This document shows positions 1 through 12,195 of a stretch of DNA of 64,000 nt, piece by piece. Each line of letters begins with the position of its first letter. Within the stretch, counting starts at the first letter, position 1. The stretch comes from Edolisoma coerulescens (taxonomy: Eukaryota; Chordata; Aves; Passeriformes; Campephagidae): positions 185,492 to 249,491 of the forward strand of contig VWZW01007672.1 of the NCBI GenBank assembly GCA_013397115.1. The letters are read 5' to 3'. The notes under the pieces are model-generated. The model had not been told where the DNA came from. It saw only the letters and a list, made by a program, of their open reading frames with translations, and searched no databases. The position numbers and the translations under genes are program-made.

Positions 1-61
1 TGGATGTTGTGCAGGCAGGACTGCGAGGGGATGGACGTGACTGTCCCTGGTGTCCCTGCAG

Positions 62-105
62 AGAGGTTCTGCACGAACCAGCTGCCTGGGACAGCCTCCT
101 GTTGA
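62..105 (+). CDS. NECTIN1: candidate short terminal exon of NECTIN1, secreted gamma-like isoform
   Basis: A pyrimidine-rich tract ending in CCCTGCAG at 54-61 is a good splice acceptor. If it is entered in phase 1 with an upstream G, as both well-supported transmembrane exons of this gene are, the exon reads 14 codons (ERFCTNQLPGTASC) and stops at TGA 103-105. No hydrophobic segment is encoded, so the product would lack a membrane anchor. An AATAAA at 197-202, followed by TG-rich sequence, fits a short 3' UTR. Mammalian nectin-1 has a soluble gamma isoform that diverges at the same ectodomain boundary, which is why I propose this identity. I do not recognise the 14-residue tail itself. The acceptor, frame and poly(A) signal are seen directly; use as an exon is inferred, and a chance combination remains possible. 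Confidence 0.35.
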
Positions 106-1807
106 TGCAACATGTGGCTTTGGCTTTCCACAACCCAGCCCCAGCTCCCCGAGCTGCAAGACATGCCCTTGCTGCTTCCCTGAGGCTGTCTTTGGGAATA
201 AAATGCTGTCTGCTGCCTGCACAGCATCTTGCTCCTCATCCTGGCTGCAGCAGGGACCCTCCATCTGTCCCCCAGCCCACTCTGCCCAGTGGGCTGCTCT
301 CTGTGTGGGTTCAGCCTCAGGAGGCTTCTCTCCAGGCAAGTCAGCACTGCAGAAACCAAGGCGCTGTTGTTGGGTTGGTGTGTCAGGAAAGGCAGGAATT
401 AATCATCTTTCAGGCACAGAAAAACCCAAAACACTCATGGCTCAAGCCAGCAATTGCTCGAATTCAGTGCCCTTGTCCAAAACCTGCAGCTGTTTCAGTG
501 CCTTCACGTGGGGGAAGCTCTTTCCTCCGCTCTCCCTCAGTGTCTGGGCTAAGCTGTGCTGCAGGAGCCCCACTCCTGCCAGCAGGGCATGGGAGGGGGT
601 GGGCAGCAGCCACTGCCTCACATCCCTTTGGAATCTGCTGCCTTTGAGCCCCCCTTTCCCCATCACCCCAGCCGGGCTGCACTCTGGGATGCTGAGCTTG
701 CTGCTGGGTCTGCACCTCTCCTTGGCTGCCGGGGGAAAAAGCGAAGGCCAGGAGGCTCCAGGGCTGGCAGCCAGGCCTTGGGGGCGGGAAAAGCACCGGG
801 AGAGGTCTCACATGCAAGGACAGGGCTGCCACGGGGCATTAACCAGGCGCCTGCTGCTTGAATTGGGAGGCAGGTGAAGGGCTGAGACAGCCATGTGGTG
901 TTAATGCCTCACGGACACGGGGGTTCAACAGGCTCTGAGCTGGCCAGGGGCTGTAACTGTGCCCAGGAAGGTTGATTCAAGTCCTGCCTCAAACTTTATC
1001 TGTGCCAAAGTGTAGGTGTTGAAGTGCATGAAAGAGGAGAGAGCTGCTTTCTCATCTCTTTTCTCTGCCTCTTTTTGAGTTATTTATTTTTTTTTTTAAA
1101 TAGGTCAGGGTAACTGTGGGAGGAAGATTAGCAGGAGGAGTGGCACCGTGCTGGCCAGGGAAGGGAAAGGAGCAGTGGGAGGGCTGTGTCCTCGTGCTGC
1201 AGGGTCAGCACACGGGGTCAGGAGCCAGCAGGGCTCTGAGCAGCCACAGGGCACCTGTGGGTGGGTGTGGGATCACAAGGAGCCGCTGCCTTCTGGCCCC
1301 AACTGGTTTCTGATCCGGGCTGGGATGTGAGGAGAGGGATGCAGAGCTGGTGGGTCCAGCGTGGCACCTCTGTGAGCAGCTCAGTGCCCACCCTCGGACG
1401 GGGTTTGGGGCCTTGCTCCCCGTCAGGAGCACTCTCTGGGAAACTGGAACTGGAATTCTGTCAGCCGGTAACACGGAGCGCGTCCGGACTCAAGACACGG
1501 GGCTGGTGGGATCCGAGCACGCCTGGAGGCACCAGGAGGGCTGGGAGGGGAAATCACTGCTTCCAGCCTGCTGGGCTCCTGCATGAGGCTTGGCCAGCTT
1601 GGCACGGCACCTTCCCCTTGCTGAGGCAGAGCTGACCCCTGTGAGGATGCCCCTCTTCCCCTTTCCCCAGTTTTTCCCTTCCCTGTTCCTTACCCTCATC
1701 TTCCCACCCCCTCACTCCCCCCAAACTGGCAATGAAAGCATGGAGGGAGGGCGCGTTTCCGCATGGTTTGACACTGTTCCCCCTTCCATCTGTCTTTTCC
1801 TACCCAG
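106..1807 (+). other. NECTIN1: rest of the intron before the alpha exon
   Basis: Apart from the possible short 3' UTR of the candidate exon (to about 220), this stretch looks like intron. The open frames in it are low-complexity, G/C-rich and resemble no family. It ends in a pyrimidine-rich tract and TACCCAG acceptor at 1801-1807. Confidence 0.7.
197..202 (+). terminator. poly(A) signal AATAAA
   Basis: A canonical hexamer lies 92 bases after the stop of the candidate secreted-isoform exon and is followed by TGCTGTCTGCTG-type sequence. It matters only if that exon is used. Confidence 0.35.
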
Positions 1808-2349
1808 AATTTCCCTACACCCCGTCTCCAATCGATGATCACAAATCCATGGTGCAGCCGAACATCCCCACACCGGTGATTGGGGGCATAGTGGGAGGCG
1901 TCTCGCTGGTCCTGGTGGTGGCCGTGGTGCTCTTTGTGGTACTCCGGCGCCGGCGTCACACCTTCAAGGGTGACTACAGCACAAAGAAGCACGTGTACGG
2001 CAACGGCTACAGCAAGGCTGGCATCCCGCAGCACCACCCCCCCATGGCCCAGAACCTGCAGTACCCCGACGACTCGGACGACGAGAAGAAGCCGGGCCCC
2101 TTGGGCGGCAGCACCTACGAGGACGAGGACGAGGAGGCGGGAGGCGAGCGCAAGCTGGGCGTCCCCAAAGCCTACGAGGAGGACGCCAAGAGGCCTTACT
2201 TCACCGTCGACGAGGGCGAGGCCCACCCCGAACCTTACGACGAGAGGACACTCGGCTTCCAGTACGACCCCGAGCAGCTCGACCTGGCCGAGAACATGGT
2301 GTCGCAGAACGACGGGTCTTTTATTTCCAAAAAGGAGTGGTACGTGTAG
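1808..2349 (+). CDS. NECTIN1: nectin-1 alpha terminal exon: transmembrane segment and cytoplasmic tail
   Basis: This last coding exon of the classical nectin-1 alpha isoform encodes about 180 residues. It starts after TACCCAG in phase 1, so the first codon is an upstream G plus AA (Glu), giving EFPYTPSP at the membrane-proximal stem. A glycine-rich hydrophobic helix follows (PVIGGIVGGV then V/L-rich), then the stop-transfer RRRRHTFKGDYSTKK. The tail has the nectin-1 hallmark HVYGNGYSKAGIPQHHPP, the QYPDDSDDEKK stretch, an acidic Glu/Asp patch, and ends in SFISKKEWYV before TAG. The final E-W-Y-V matches the nectin E/A-x-Y-V ligand for the PDZ domain of afadin, which links nectin junctions to actin. 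Nectins form homophilic and heterophilic cell-cell contacts, and nectin-1 is also a herpesvirus receptor in mammals. From memory, the acidic patch is shorter than in human. The Ig domains lie left of the window. Confidence 0.97.
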
Positions 2350-2362
2350 CTCCACGGCCCCG

Positions 2363-2397
2363 TGCCACACTCACACACTCTCACACACACACACACG
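2363..2397 (+). repeat. CA-rich microsatellite in the alpha 3' UTR
   Basis: Imperfect (CA)n with CT interruptions begins about 14 bases after the alpha stop codon. It grades into CGCTCACA-type repeats up to about 2430. Confidence 0.85.
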
Positions 2398-2530
2398 TGC
2401 GCTCTCACGCTCACAAACACGCTCACGAGCGGTGCCCTCCCTCCCCTGCGTCCCTCCGAGCACACCCCGGCCCCGCACAGACTTTTCGGATGGGGCCAGC
2501 GGGGAGGGAGGGCGGCTTTGCTTACGGATC

Positions 2531-2617
2531 NNNNNNNNNNNNNNNNNNNNNNNNNNNNNNNNNNNNNNNNNNNNNNNNNNNNNNNNNNNNNNNNNNNNNN
2601 NNNNNNNNNNNNNNNNN
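2531..2617. other. assembly gap (87 N)
   Basis: A run of N directly after a G/C-rich stretch in the alpha 3' UTR. The missing length is unknown. Confidence 0.99.
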
Positions 2618-3083
2618 TATTTTCTCTTGGTTTTGGTTTGGCTTTTTAATTTCTCTCTTCGACGACTTTCGTCCCCTTCTGTGGTGTTTGTATTGGTCGG
2701 TGGCTTAGGTGTTACTCTTTGCTTTAACGACTGTTGCCCAGCCTGTATATTACACTCTGTTTGTGTCTTCATGTCTCAGAGTGCCCTTCCCTCCCCGAGG
2801 CTCCCTCCTCCCGCTCCCACCCCCCTGAAACACTGGAAATTTGTTTGTATGTTGTCTTCTCTGTTTGTTTTTTAAACCTCGGGAGGGGGGCACGTGGGCT
2901 GTCCCTAGGACAGAGGCCAGGAGAGTTTATGGCAATGGAAACATAGGTGCCATTATCAGGTGAATGGATTTTGGGGTTTTTTTTCCCCCCTAATCACTTT
3001 TTTTTTTTTCCGGTGGGGTCTGGGTGACATTCCCATTGCCTGCTGCACTCCTGGAGAGATCCACACCCGGGTTTTAATGACTC

Positions 3084-3089
3084 AATAAA
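3084..3089 (+). terminator. poly(A) signal AATAAA, proximal alpha option
   Basis: A canonical hexamer about 735 bases after the alpha stop, with only A/G-rich sequence downstream. This is a weaker context than at 8022. Confidence 0.35.
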
Positions 3090-3561
3090 AGGAAAAGGAG
3101 GAGAAAGGGGGTAAAAAAAAAGCCCTAGACCAAACCCCAGGTGCAGGGGCTGATAGCAGAGCAGGGAAACAAAACTGCCATTTTCCTCCTACAATTTATT
3201 ATCGCCTGGCTTTTCATTTTTCTGCCTTTGTTTGAGTGTTCTTTTAAAAGAAAGAAAAGGAGTATTTATTGCTGACATTTTTTCCCCCGTGATGGCTCAG
3301 AGAAAGGCTGGCTCTTTTTTGTTCTTGCTGCTGTTGTTGTCGCTGGTACCAGCCACGGAGCAGTTCACTGGGGCACATCCACTGGGGAAGGGACCAACTG
3401 AGGACACTTTGCTTCTTCCACACATTCACTGCCTTCAGCTCTGCTCTGCACACCCTGCCAGGGCAGCACCAGCTGCTGAGTTTTATTTTTATTATACCAC
3501 TAAGACTTAATTGTCATGTGTTTACACTTTGTTTTTTATTCTGGTCAGAGCAGGGGGGTGC

Positions 3562-3592
3562 TTCTCTCTCCCTCTCTCTCTCTCTCTCTCCT
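3562..3592 (+). repeat. (CT)n microsatellite
   Basis: A nearly perfect CT run with one CCC interruption, inside the presumed alpha 3' UTR. Confidence 0.95.
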
Positions 3593-3920
3593 AGCAACAA
3601 CCCCCGCCCGTGGCTGCACCACGTAGCTGGCATTGATTGCCACTTTTCCAATATCACATCCCTCTCCTGAGCACGGGCTTGGCAGACAGGGTAGGAGGGA
3701 TTGAGCCTGGGGTATTGATCTCACCCTCCTTGCCTTGAGCCACGGCGTTGTGCTGGGGAGGTTTGGATTGCTGCTATCTCTGCTCTGTGGATAAATGGGA
3801 TTCCAGACTTCAGGGCCCTCTGTCTCACACCGACCATCTCCAAATTAGATTCGCTGGGTTGGGGTTTATTTTTTCTTCTTGTGGGGTTACATTTTTTTTT
3901 TTTTTTTAATTTGATGTATA

Positions 3921-3926
3921 AATAAA
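3921..3926 (+). terminator. poly(A) signal AATAAA, intermediate alpha option
   Basis: The hexamer sits in GTATAAATAAATC, followed by TTTTGTTTG. Upstream is a long T run at about 3893-3907. Confidence 0.4.
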
Positions 3927-6900
3927 TCTTTTGTTTGAAAAGAAATCCCCAGTTTTCTGAGCTGTATTATCATGCACATCTAAAAATAGCAGGACTAATT
4001 CTCCTCCTGCCTTACCCGCTGGGTTTTGTTCCACAGCGGTTCTCCTGCTGCAAGAAGGGAGGAGGGTGCAGAGGCAGACCCACACAGATGAGTCAAGGTC
4101 AGATCTCTGCTCCAGGCAGCCTCCAAAGCTTTCCTCTCCCGTGGGGTGCTCGGGGCAGACACGGCGAGCTCAGCCTGAGCCGTGCCCAGCTTGCTCTGAT
4201 TGCATTAGCGGGGTAGGGCAGTGGGCAATCCAATTGTAGGGCTGTAATCTCCGTGCGGTTCCTGCCAGCCCCTCGGGCTTCCTGGCTTCTGGCACGACAG
4301 CCACATGCCACAGGAAGGCTGCTTTGTGTCCTCTCAGAGCCAGGGCAGGCAGAGATTCCCTCGGGATCCCTTAGGCTGAACCGTCCTAGGTCCGTCCGCT
4401 GCCACCAGGAGCGCCCTGCTAGCAAGAAACCCCCCAGTAAAGGGAATAAAACCTCTTAATATCTCTCCAAATCTCTGATTACCGATGATTAGGGGTGGGA
4501 ATGACTTCCCTGCAGTGCCTTGGGAGAGCAGCACACAAAGGGCTTTGATTCCCCAGAGGGAGAGCCTGTAATCTGGATCAGGGCAGAGCCTGCACAGTGT
4601 GTGGTGCAGGGAGAATTCCCAACAAAGTCCATCTCTGGAGTGAATAATCCTTTTGATCTGGATCCCACAAGCAGGCTCTGAGCAGGCTCTGACAGTGCCT
4701 CCAACACCAGACTCTGGGTGGGCACCGGCAGGCACCGAGGGAGATCAGTGGCACAGACCCTGCCCTGCAGATCTCCCCCAGCACAGGTACACCCTGCCAG
4801 GAGAAAACAACCTTTTATCAAACCTGCAGGGCCCAGCAGTGATTCTCCACGTTCAGGCAGAGGCCCCTGCTCAGGTCTGGCAAATTCCCACCACATTGAC
4901 CCCACAGCTCCGTGTCCTGAAGAACAAAGGTGCAAAGCCAGTGGGGCAGAAGGGCCTGGGGGAGATCAGGGCAGTGTGGCTGTCCCCAAGCTCAGGGATG
5001 ACTGAAGGAACCCTAAGAAATCTGCTTTGGGAGTTATTACTTTGCCTTTGAAGGTGCCATTTTTTGAGCTGAAACCTCTTTGGCTTATTTATTGCTTGTC
5101 CACACCCTGTCCACTGCGTGGGGGCTCAAAAACCCACTGGGATCCAGGGAAAGGAAAGGAGAGAGTGGAGCGATGTGGAATTTCCAAGCTAGAGCCTGTA
5201 CACAATTCCCTTCTTGCTGCAGAACTTCTTCCTGCCCAGTACTGCACCAGCCCAAAATTAGGACTTAGCTCAGGCACTTACCTCCTCAGAGTTGTTCAGA
5301 AAAGGGGTCAAATGATCATTTTTCATCCAGAACCTGGAGTGGAAGATCCTTAGACAGCGTTGCCTGGCACAGCAGCGAGGCACCCTGCGAGTTCAAGGTT
5401 CAGTGCTGCGTTTCTCTCATCCTTGAGCTCTCCTGCATTGCTCCCCCGGTGCAATTATCGCCACAGCCACGGAGAAATGCCACCTCTGTGCTGGCATTTG
5501 CTTCTTGCTGTCCCTTGCAAGGTCAGCTAGATGGCCAAGAGACTCTTGGGGTGGTAATTAGCCGAGTGATTAACCATTAATCCATAGCAAGGTGGAAGAA
5601 AAAAGAAGTGTGGGGGAAGAAAATCAGATTGATGCTTCATCTGAGGGCTGTTTGGGTCCAGTAATAGCATCACTGCTTTCTCTGGGTTGAATCACTCTGA
5701 GGGGGCCCTTGAAGGGAATTAGATGAGTTTTTCTACCATCATCCAGCAGAAAGTGAGACCTGTCCCTCCCTGAGTGCAGGGGTGAGCTCAGGAGAGAGGC
5801 CAAAGTGAAGAACCACGTTCGTCCTGCTCCTGGGAGCTTCTGCAGGAGGGGAAGTGCTGGGACTGTGCAGGGCCCGCCAGCAGGGCCAGCCTGGGCTGTT
5901 CCGTGCTCTGCTGGTGGTGCCACTTGTCCCTTTGTGCCCAGTTTCCCTCAGTGGGCAGATTCTGTCAGGCTGGAGTGCCACACAGGCCAGGCCACCTCTC
6001 TGGGACCCTCGGGCTGCCTCAAGTGCAAAATCCCCTGCTTCTCCACCCCCCTTTCATCAGAGGTGCTAAGGAGGGGGAAGATGCCCCTGTGGGACTTGGC
6101 AAAGAGGGAGTGGGAGCTTCCAGCTGGGAGAGGGAAGCTGTCCATGGGCCTCCTCCCCTCCACCTCCGTGCTAGGCAGCTGCTGCTCTCCAGGAAATGTC
6201 CCACCTCACACCAGTCCCAAACTGGTTTGCCCCACTGGCTGTGCCTGGGTTGGTTTTCTGCCTGGGGAAGGCCTTCACACGGCTCGGGGCTGGGTGTCAG
6301 TGCCTCATCTCCTCCCTTTGCAGGGATCGTTGTCCAGGAGGGATCCCTGGGCTGGGTTTTGCCAGGGAGCAGAGACCTCAGCGTGGTGCTTTTCCCTCCC
6401 CCAAGCCCTCATCCCGGATGGCAAAGCTTGTGGTACCTCAGGGTGGGTGGGGGGAAGCTGAGCAGGCAGTGAGAGAGAGGTCAGCGACCCAAAATTCAGG
6501 TGAATTTGGGCCAGTCCCCTATTTCCTTCCCGGTGTGAATTCAGGGAGCTGTGCAAGCAAACATATCTGTGTCACAACCCACTACGAGCCCGTGCTTTAT
6601 GTACAAAGACACCCCAGCTGTTTCCCTGCTGGGGCTTATCTCCAGGATTATTCATTGCAATTCACCCTAGTGATGCTATTTAATTACCAGGTTTGTTGGG
6701 TTTTTTTCTCCCCCCTGTTAAATCATTTTCATTCAAGCAGGAGGGGGGGAAATAAATTAAGAAAAAAAACAACAACCTGAAGATTTCCCCGTGAAATAAA
6801 TCAACAAAACTGAGATGGTTGCGCCAAATTGATCGCAAAGACATGAGGGACAAAGGGAGCCATTTTCCTGACGTTGAGTCAAAAAGAAACACAACAACAG

Positions 6901-8021
6901 TTCAGCAGAAATCACAGAGGGTCGGGGAGAGAGAGATTCCAAAGATTGATCACGAGGCAATTAGAGAAGGGAGCGAGAGTGGAGCGGGGCCTGCTGCCCT
7001 GCTCGGCCGTTTCCCTTTGCCACGCACAAGCACACACACGCACACGCAGATTTTGGGGGGTTTGGGTACCCGATGAGGCGGAGGGAAAACCCCATTGCCC
7101 TGGTGGGGCTCAGATGTGTCATTCCCGCAGGCTCTGAGGCTTCCCAGTGTGGAAACACGGGGGGGAACCCAGGTTGCCAGCGGGTTAAAATCCACTTTTA
7201 AGTTTCCCTCAGCCTCTGCTGTTGCAGCACTGAGGTTTGGGGGCTGTGGGGAGAGGGGGCACTGCCAGCACCGTGCGGCTGCTGCCTGGTCCTTATTCCT
7301 GAGGTGTGAAGCAGCACCTCACCCTCCCCACCCCGCACCCGCTGCCCTCCCTCCATCCCCTCCACACCCAAGGAAATCTGCTGTCACTTGGAGATTTTCC
7401 TCGGGAGGAGCAGGGGAATCCTTGGGACAGGGGAGGGTGGGAAGGTCTGGGCTCCTTCCCCATCACCCCCAAACTCACCCCAGGCTGGGGGACCAAGTGG
7501 GGCTGGGGGAGAGCAGGGGGGGCTCAGCCCATCAGCAAGGGAAGGAAAGCCAAGCCTAGAGAGGAGGCTGAGCTGGGATTTGGGACCAGGGGGATTTTCC
7601 ACATGGGATTCCCCCGGGGTGAATGTAAGGAGCACATGGAGTCAGATCCTCCGCTGCTGTTGGGGGAAGGGCTCTCGTTGAGGATCTGGATTTTCTTTTC
7701 TTTGGCCTTTCTCTTTTTTTTAAAACATGATTCCTCAGCTCCAGTGATTTTCTCTCTCTTTTTGTCCGTCCTCTGGCTGTAATGATCATTGTGGAATTAA
7801 AACTGCAGACAGACAAACAAACAACCCCAACCCCACTTCTTTTTTATTTTCTTTTTTTNGTTTTCCATCCTTTGTAATTCGTTCATTTGGAGTCCTGGGG
7901 TGGGGGGGTATTTTCATGGTTATAATTTGTGTGGGTGGGGTGTTGCATCACCCTTCCTTTTACTTGTATAAAAAAACCAATAGTGGCTCAGCTGTGGAAA
8001 AAAAAAATGTACTTTTTTATA

Positions 8022-8027
8022 AATAAA
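8022..8027 (+). terminator. NECTIN1: poly(A) signal AATAAA, likely distal end of the alpha transcript
   Basis: The hexamer lies in TTTTTTATAAATAAAGAATTTT and is followed within 20-60 bases by T- and TG-rich sequence. This is the best poly(A) context between the alpha stop and the next coding exon. Confidence 0.6.
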
Positions 8028-10710
8028 GAATTTTAAAAAAAGAGCTTCTCCTTCTTTTTGGTGCATCTGTGGCTGCGTCGTCGTGCACTCGGTGACTGGG
8101 AGCTGTGAGGGGAGTCACAGCAGCAGGAATGGCACCTGTTTTCCGATGATTTGGGTTGCAAATATCCCAGGATACGCTGTATTTTTTGGAAATTCCAAAT
8201 ATTTGTATCTGTATTTTGGAATGGGAGTTGCTTGCAGGTGAAGGCTGAAGGTTAAGGGTTGAGAGAGCTCCAGAACAGCAATGGGCTGGAGAAGGTGGAC
8301 TGGGAATGACTGGGTTTGCCACTGGCACGGTGGTTTTGTGTGCAATTCTTGGACAGCAGAGCCAGGATAGGCTAAAGGAAGCTGGAAGCACTTCCCTTTG
8401 TTGATGTAAACAGTGTAATTCCTTGGCTGAGGCCCAAAGCAAACCTGAGCTTGAAAAAACAAATGGCTAAAAAAACACAGGGCAGAAAAATCCATCCAAA
8501 AATCTGTGAAGAGTGAGGCCAGGTGTCTGTGGCTGAGGAAGTTCTCACTGCTGGCTGCAGCAGATGGGACAGGCTATTGGAAAAATGTCAATATTCCCCT
8601 AGAAATGTGGAATTAGCTGGTGTCAGGGCCACAGGAGGGACGCAGGAGGATGTTTTGTCGTGCAGCACGTGCCTGCCATGGCAATGGTGCTTCCAAACCC
8701 TCTGTGGGCTCAGGGTGAGCGGAGCCACGGCACATCCCCGTGTCCCTGTCACCGCTCCCTGCCCTGGGAAGGACACTTTGCCTCTCCTTTCCCCGGCTCC
8801 CTGGCTGGATGCTACAAAGGAAGCCTTGTTCCCAGAGATCAAGGCCAGGCTTTTGCCAGGGAGGGAGAGACAAGGCAGGCAGATCAGAGGGAACGTTCGT
8901 GCTGTCCCTGCCCTGGTGCCAGCAGGCCCACAGCCGTTCCTCTGGGAAAGTGGGATACTCCCTGGGAAGGGGTTTTTGCACCCAACTTCTGCAGGTGGGT
9001 GATGTGCTGGAAGCCTGAACCTAAATCTGACCCAAACCCCAGTGCTCCCCACCAGAGAGGGAGAGGGATGCTGACCCGAATTCGGACTTGAGCTGGTCTC
9101 CATGAGCTGGAGGGAGAGGGCAGTGTTCAGGATTAGGCTGGGAAGGAGTGGTTTGGTCCCTGGGGCTTGTGCAGGGGGCCGGTACCAGGCTGGTGATCGG
9201 TGCCCTGTGTGCAGCCTGGCAGGAGAACCCTCCCAGCCCTGTGCTGCTCACGGAGCCAGGTCTCAGTCACTCTGCTTTGGGAGGGATTGCAGAGAGCCCT
9301 GGGAACGCTTTCCTCGTGAAAGAGGAGGAAAAGCCAGGCTTCGAGGTGACCAGGGGAGCTGTGAGCACTCTCTGGGCTGTGTCCATCTCTCCACCTGTTT
9401 CCCCCTCTCACTTCCCCCGTCAGCCGAGTGCTGGGAGCGCAGCTTTCCTTCAGGAGTGACCACGGCTCCTACAGAAGCAGCTCCCAGCAGCTGCCTCAGC
9501 CCCTGCAGCCAAGTTTTGGGGTGGGGAGGGACAAAAGGAGCTCTGGGGAGCTGGGGCTGAGACGGGCAGAAGGACAGGAGGGGCTGGCTCGGCTGGGGTG
9601 AGCCCCTGGGAAATGCTGCTCCGCTTTCCCAGGCCAGGCCTTAAGAGTTCGGTGATGATGGATAAAACCCACGGCCTGGGGCCTCTCCTCAGCAGCTCGG
9701 GTTGCAGGGGGCTGAAGGCAGCAGGAGCAGCCCCCCATGCAGTGCCCCCGAGGATTGGGTTTCTCTGGAACCAAGCAGAAACACGCTGAGAGTGCCAGCA
9801 GTGCCTGCAGCCCATGGAAAAAAGGCAGCAGGGCTGGGATCCCTCGTCCAAGGCACAGCCCTGCAGGAGCCCAGCCCCAAAAGGGGCTGCAGAGCCCTGA
9901 GCAGCCCCAGAGGGGCGAGGCAGGAGCTGGATGAGGGCAGCAGGAGGTGAGGCAGAGGTTTGTGGCTGCTGAGTGGGATTCACCTCCCTGGAAGGGGGAG
10001 ACGAGTTCAGGCTCCCGTCCTGTGCATTCCATCAGCTGCAGGGGGGTTTTATTTCCCCCCACACAAATGAGTTGGAGGAGGGTTGGTGGTGAGTGAGAGA
10101 CAGCCCAGGGGAGTCAGGGAATTTCCAGGGAACCTGCCTGATATCCCCGGCACAGCACCTGGGATTAACACCTGGCACAGCACCCAGACCAGGGCGAGCT
10201 CCCAGGGATCCTGACTCAGAACTGGAAGTGCAGGAGCCAAAGGGCTCCAGCAGACCAAGGGAAAGGCAGGGACTGGGGGATGTTAAACCAGGGAAGGGGC
10301 ACTGGAAACAGGTCAGGTCACTGAAATATGGGACCTTCAATCCCAAATTCCTCGTGGGGTGAGAGGCAAATCCTGCTCCAGTTCAGCTCAGAGCACTCGA
10401 GGTCACACACAGCCCATTAAATCTCCTCCAGCTACTGCTGGATAAATGGAACCGAGAGAAACTCACGGTGCAGGCTGAATTACTTGTAGCAACAAATATG
10501 TTTGATTAGGGTTGGTGGTTTGGGGTTTTTTTTTTTTTTTTCATTTTCAAATTATTTGCAATCTGGAGTTTGATTTGTATGAACATATTTGTTGGAGGAA
10601 ATTGCTTTATGCAAATGGATTCCAGCTGAGGGACCTGTGACACCAGAAGTGCTGTTGAGCCTCAGATGCCCTCAGTGGTGCCTGGCAGAAGGCAAGGGGG
10701 GCTGGTTCTC

Positions 10711-10740
10711 TCCTCCTCCTCCTCCTCCTCCTCCTCCTCC
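10711..10740 (+). repeat. (TCC)10 microsatellite
   Basis: Ten perfect TCC units. The poly-Ser, poly-Pro and poly-Glu open frames over it are artefacts of the repeat. Confidence 0.97.
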
Positions 10741-11959
10741 AAACAAGGCATTTCACAGCCTTCCCAGACATGTTTAGATGCAGCCTGGCTTTGGAGAGTA
10801 TTTGCAGAACAAGGCTCAGCCTGTAAAAAAAAAAGAATAAAAAATGGATGCACATTGCACTGCTGGAATTTCACATCCCAGCGAGCAGAAATCAGAGAGC
10901 CAGGCTGGTATTTTCACCTGAAACGTAGGTTAAAAATGTTGTATCACCCTCCAGGGGCTGAATTATTGAAAGGCAGTGATTTATGGATACCTGCCATCCG
11001 AGCTGCTCCCTTCACCTCGGCAGCTGAGGTGAATGTGGCCTCACCTGACTAAGCCCAGCTCAAGGTGAGTTAGGGACGCTCCCTCCTCCACAGATTTCAC
11101 AACTGCTGGACCAGCCCCAGGTCCCGGTAGAAAACAGGCAGAGGGTTTTGTCTGAATGGTCAGGAATTCGGGGAGCAAAATGGTTTGAAGGTGAACAGGC
11201 ACTAAATGCTCTTTCTGTGCAGCAAACCCTGTCCTGTGGCTTGCTGGGGAGCTCAGCGCTGGCTAAATCCCGGGAGATGATTAGGGATCAAATCCCAAGG
11301 GATCAAAGGGAGCTGCGAGAGGAGGGGAGTTCACTTTTCCCTGGTTTTCAAGTCCTTTTCCCACCTCACCCCTGACCCAGGTGCACCTTCCCTCCCTCCA
11401 CCCACCCCGCCCCACGGAGGGAGGGTGTGGGAACATTTCCATCTCTCCCTTATCCCCTTGTCCCTCCCAAACTCCTGCTAGCCTGTTTTCCTCCCGGTTT
11501 GGAAAAGAGATTTGCCAGCTTCACACCTGTCAGGTTTAACTGATTGCCCGTGGCATGGAGGGAGGGAGGGAGGGGAGGAGAGACTCCATCCGTATAGCTC
11601 TGCTCGCCAGGGGAAATTCCTCCTCTCCTGGAGGAATAAATGCTTCATTTCCAGCCTCATCCCACTGTCCTGCTCTAGCTCCCAGTCCCTCAGTGACCGT
11701 GTCCCTGTAACAATGGACAGTGGCTCTCTGCTGGCACACAGCTCTGTCCACCCAGGGAGCTGATCCCACCCCGAAACGCCCGTCCCGAGGTCCATAATCC
11801 CCCCAGTGTGCCCTGTCCAGCTGCTGCCAGCTGTGCTCTGAATGCTGCAGCTGTCTGGGCTTATGAATGGAACGGGAATGGGGTGGGAATGCCAAGTCGG
11901 AATGGCTCGAGTAAACACTGCCCAGGAACAATGGCATAGGGGGCTTTGCAACGGGGAGG

Positions 11960-12195
11960 AATGGTAATTAAACAGAAATTAGTTACTTAAATGGTCACTT
12001 CCTGGGGTTTCGTTGACGTCCGATTAACTGAACTTTTAATTTGCATAAGCAATAAATGTTTAATTATGTTATTAATATATTTGAGTTGAGGAGCTTATGG
12101 GGTTTTATAATTGGCATTTAACTAGATAGTTCCAGCATATTAACGGGTGTTTTATAGCTCCGTGCGAGCTTCCCCAATTATAACTGACCTAAAAA
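11960..12195. promoter_or_regulatory. AT-rich island with octamer and homeodomain motifs, possible conserved enhancer
   Basis: This AT-rich block stands out against G/C-rich surroundings. It has TTAATTTGCATAAG with an ATTTGCAT octamer at 12039-12046, a TGACGTC half-palindrome at 12014-12020, and several TTAAT or AATTA cores. It has no low-complexity or transposon signature. Enhancer function is inferred from composition and motifs only. Confidence 0.25.

Larger units (their letters stand above)
2350..8045 (+). other. NECTIN1: nectin-1 alpha 3' UTR (extent inferred)
   Basis: Non-coding sequence runs from the alpha stop to a strong poly(A) context at 8022-8027. The last 200 bases are T-rich and include a TATAAATAAAG stretch followed by a TTTTTGGTGCATCTGTGG-like downstream element, as at a genuine 3' end. 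Two earlier AATAAA hexamers (3084, 3921) would give shorter UTRs. The open frames inside are low-complexity and resemble no family. A 5.7 kb UTR would be long but not abnormal. The true end needs transcript data; an end near 3100 or 3950, with the remainder intronic, is the alternative. Confidence 0.6.

Noticed and set aside
1696..2370. 224-codon minus-strand frame opposite the alpha exon
   Set aside because: It is the antisense shadow of the well-supported nectin-1 alpha exon, open because of strong third-position G/C bias.
1934..2875. Arg/Thr-rich second frame through the alpha exon and the gap
   Set aside because: It is a frame-shifted reading of the alpha exon extended through N's.
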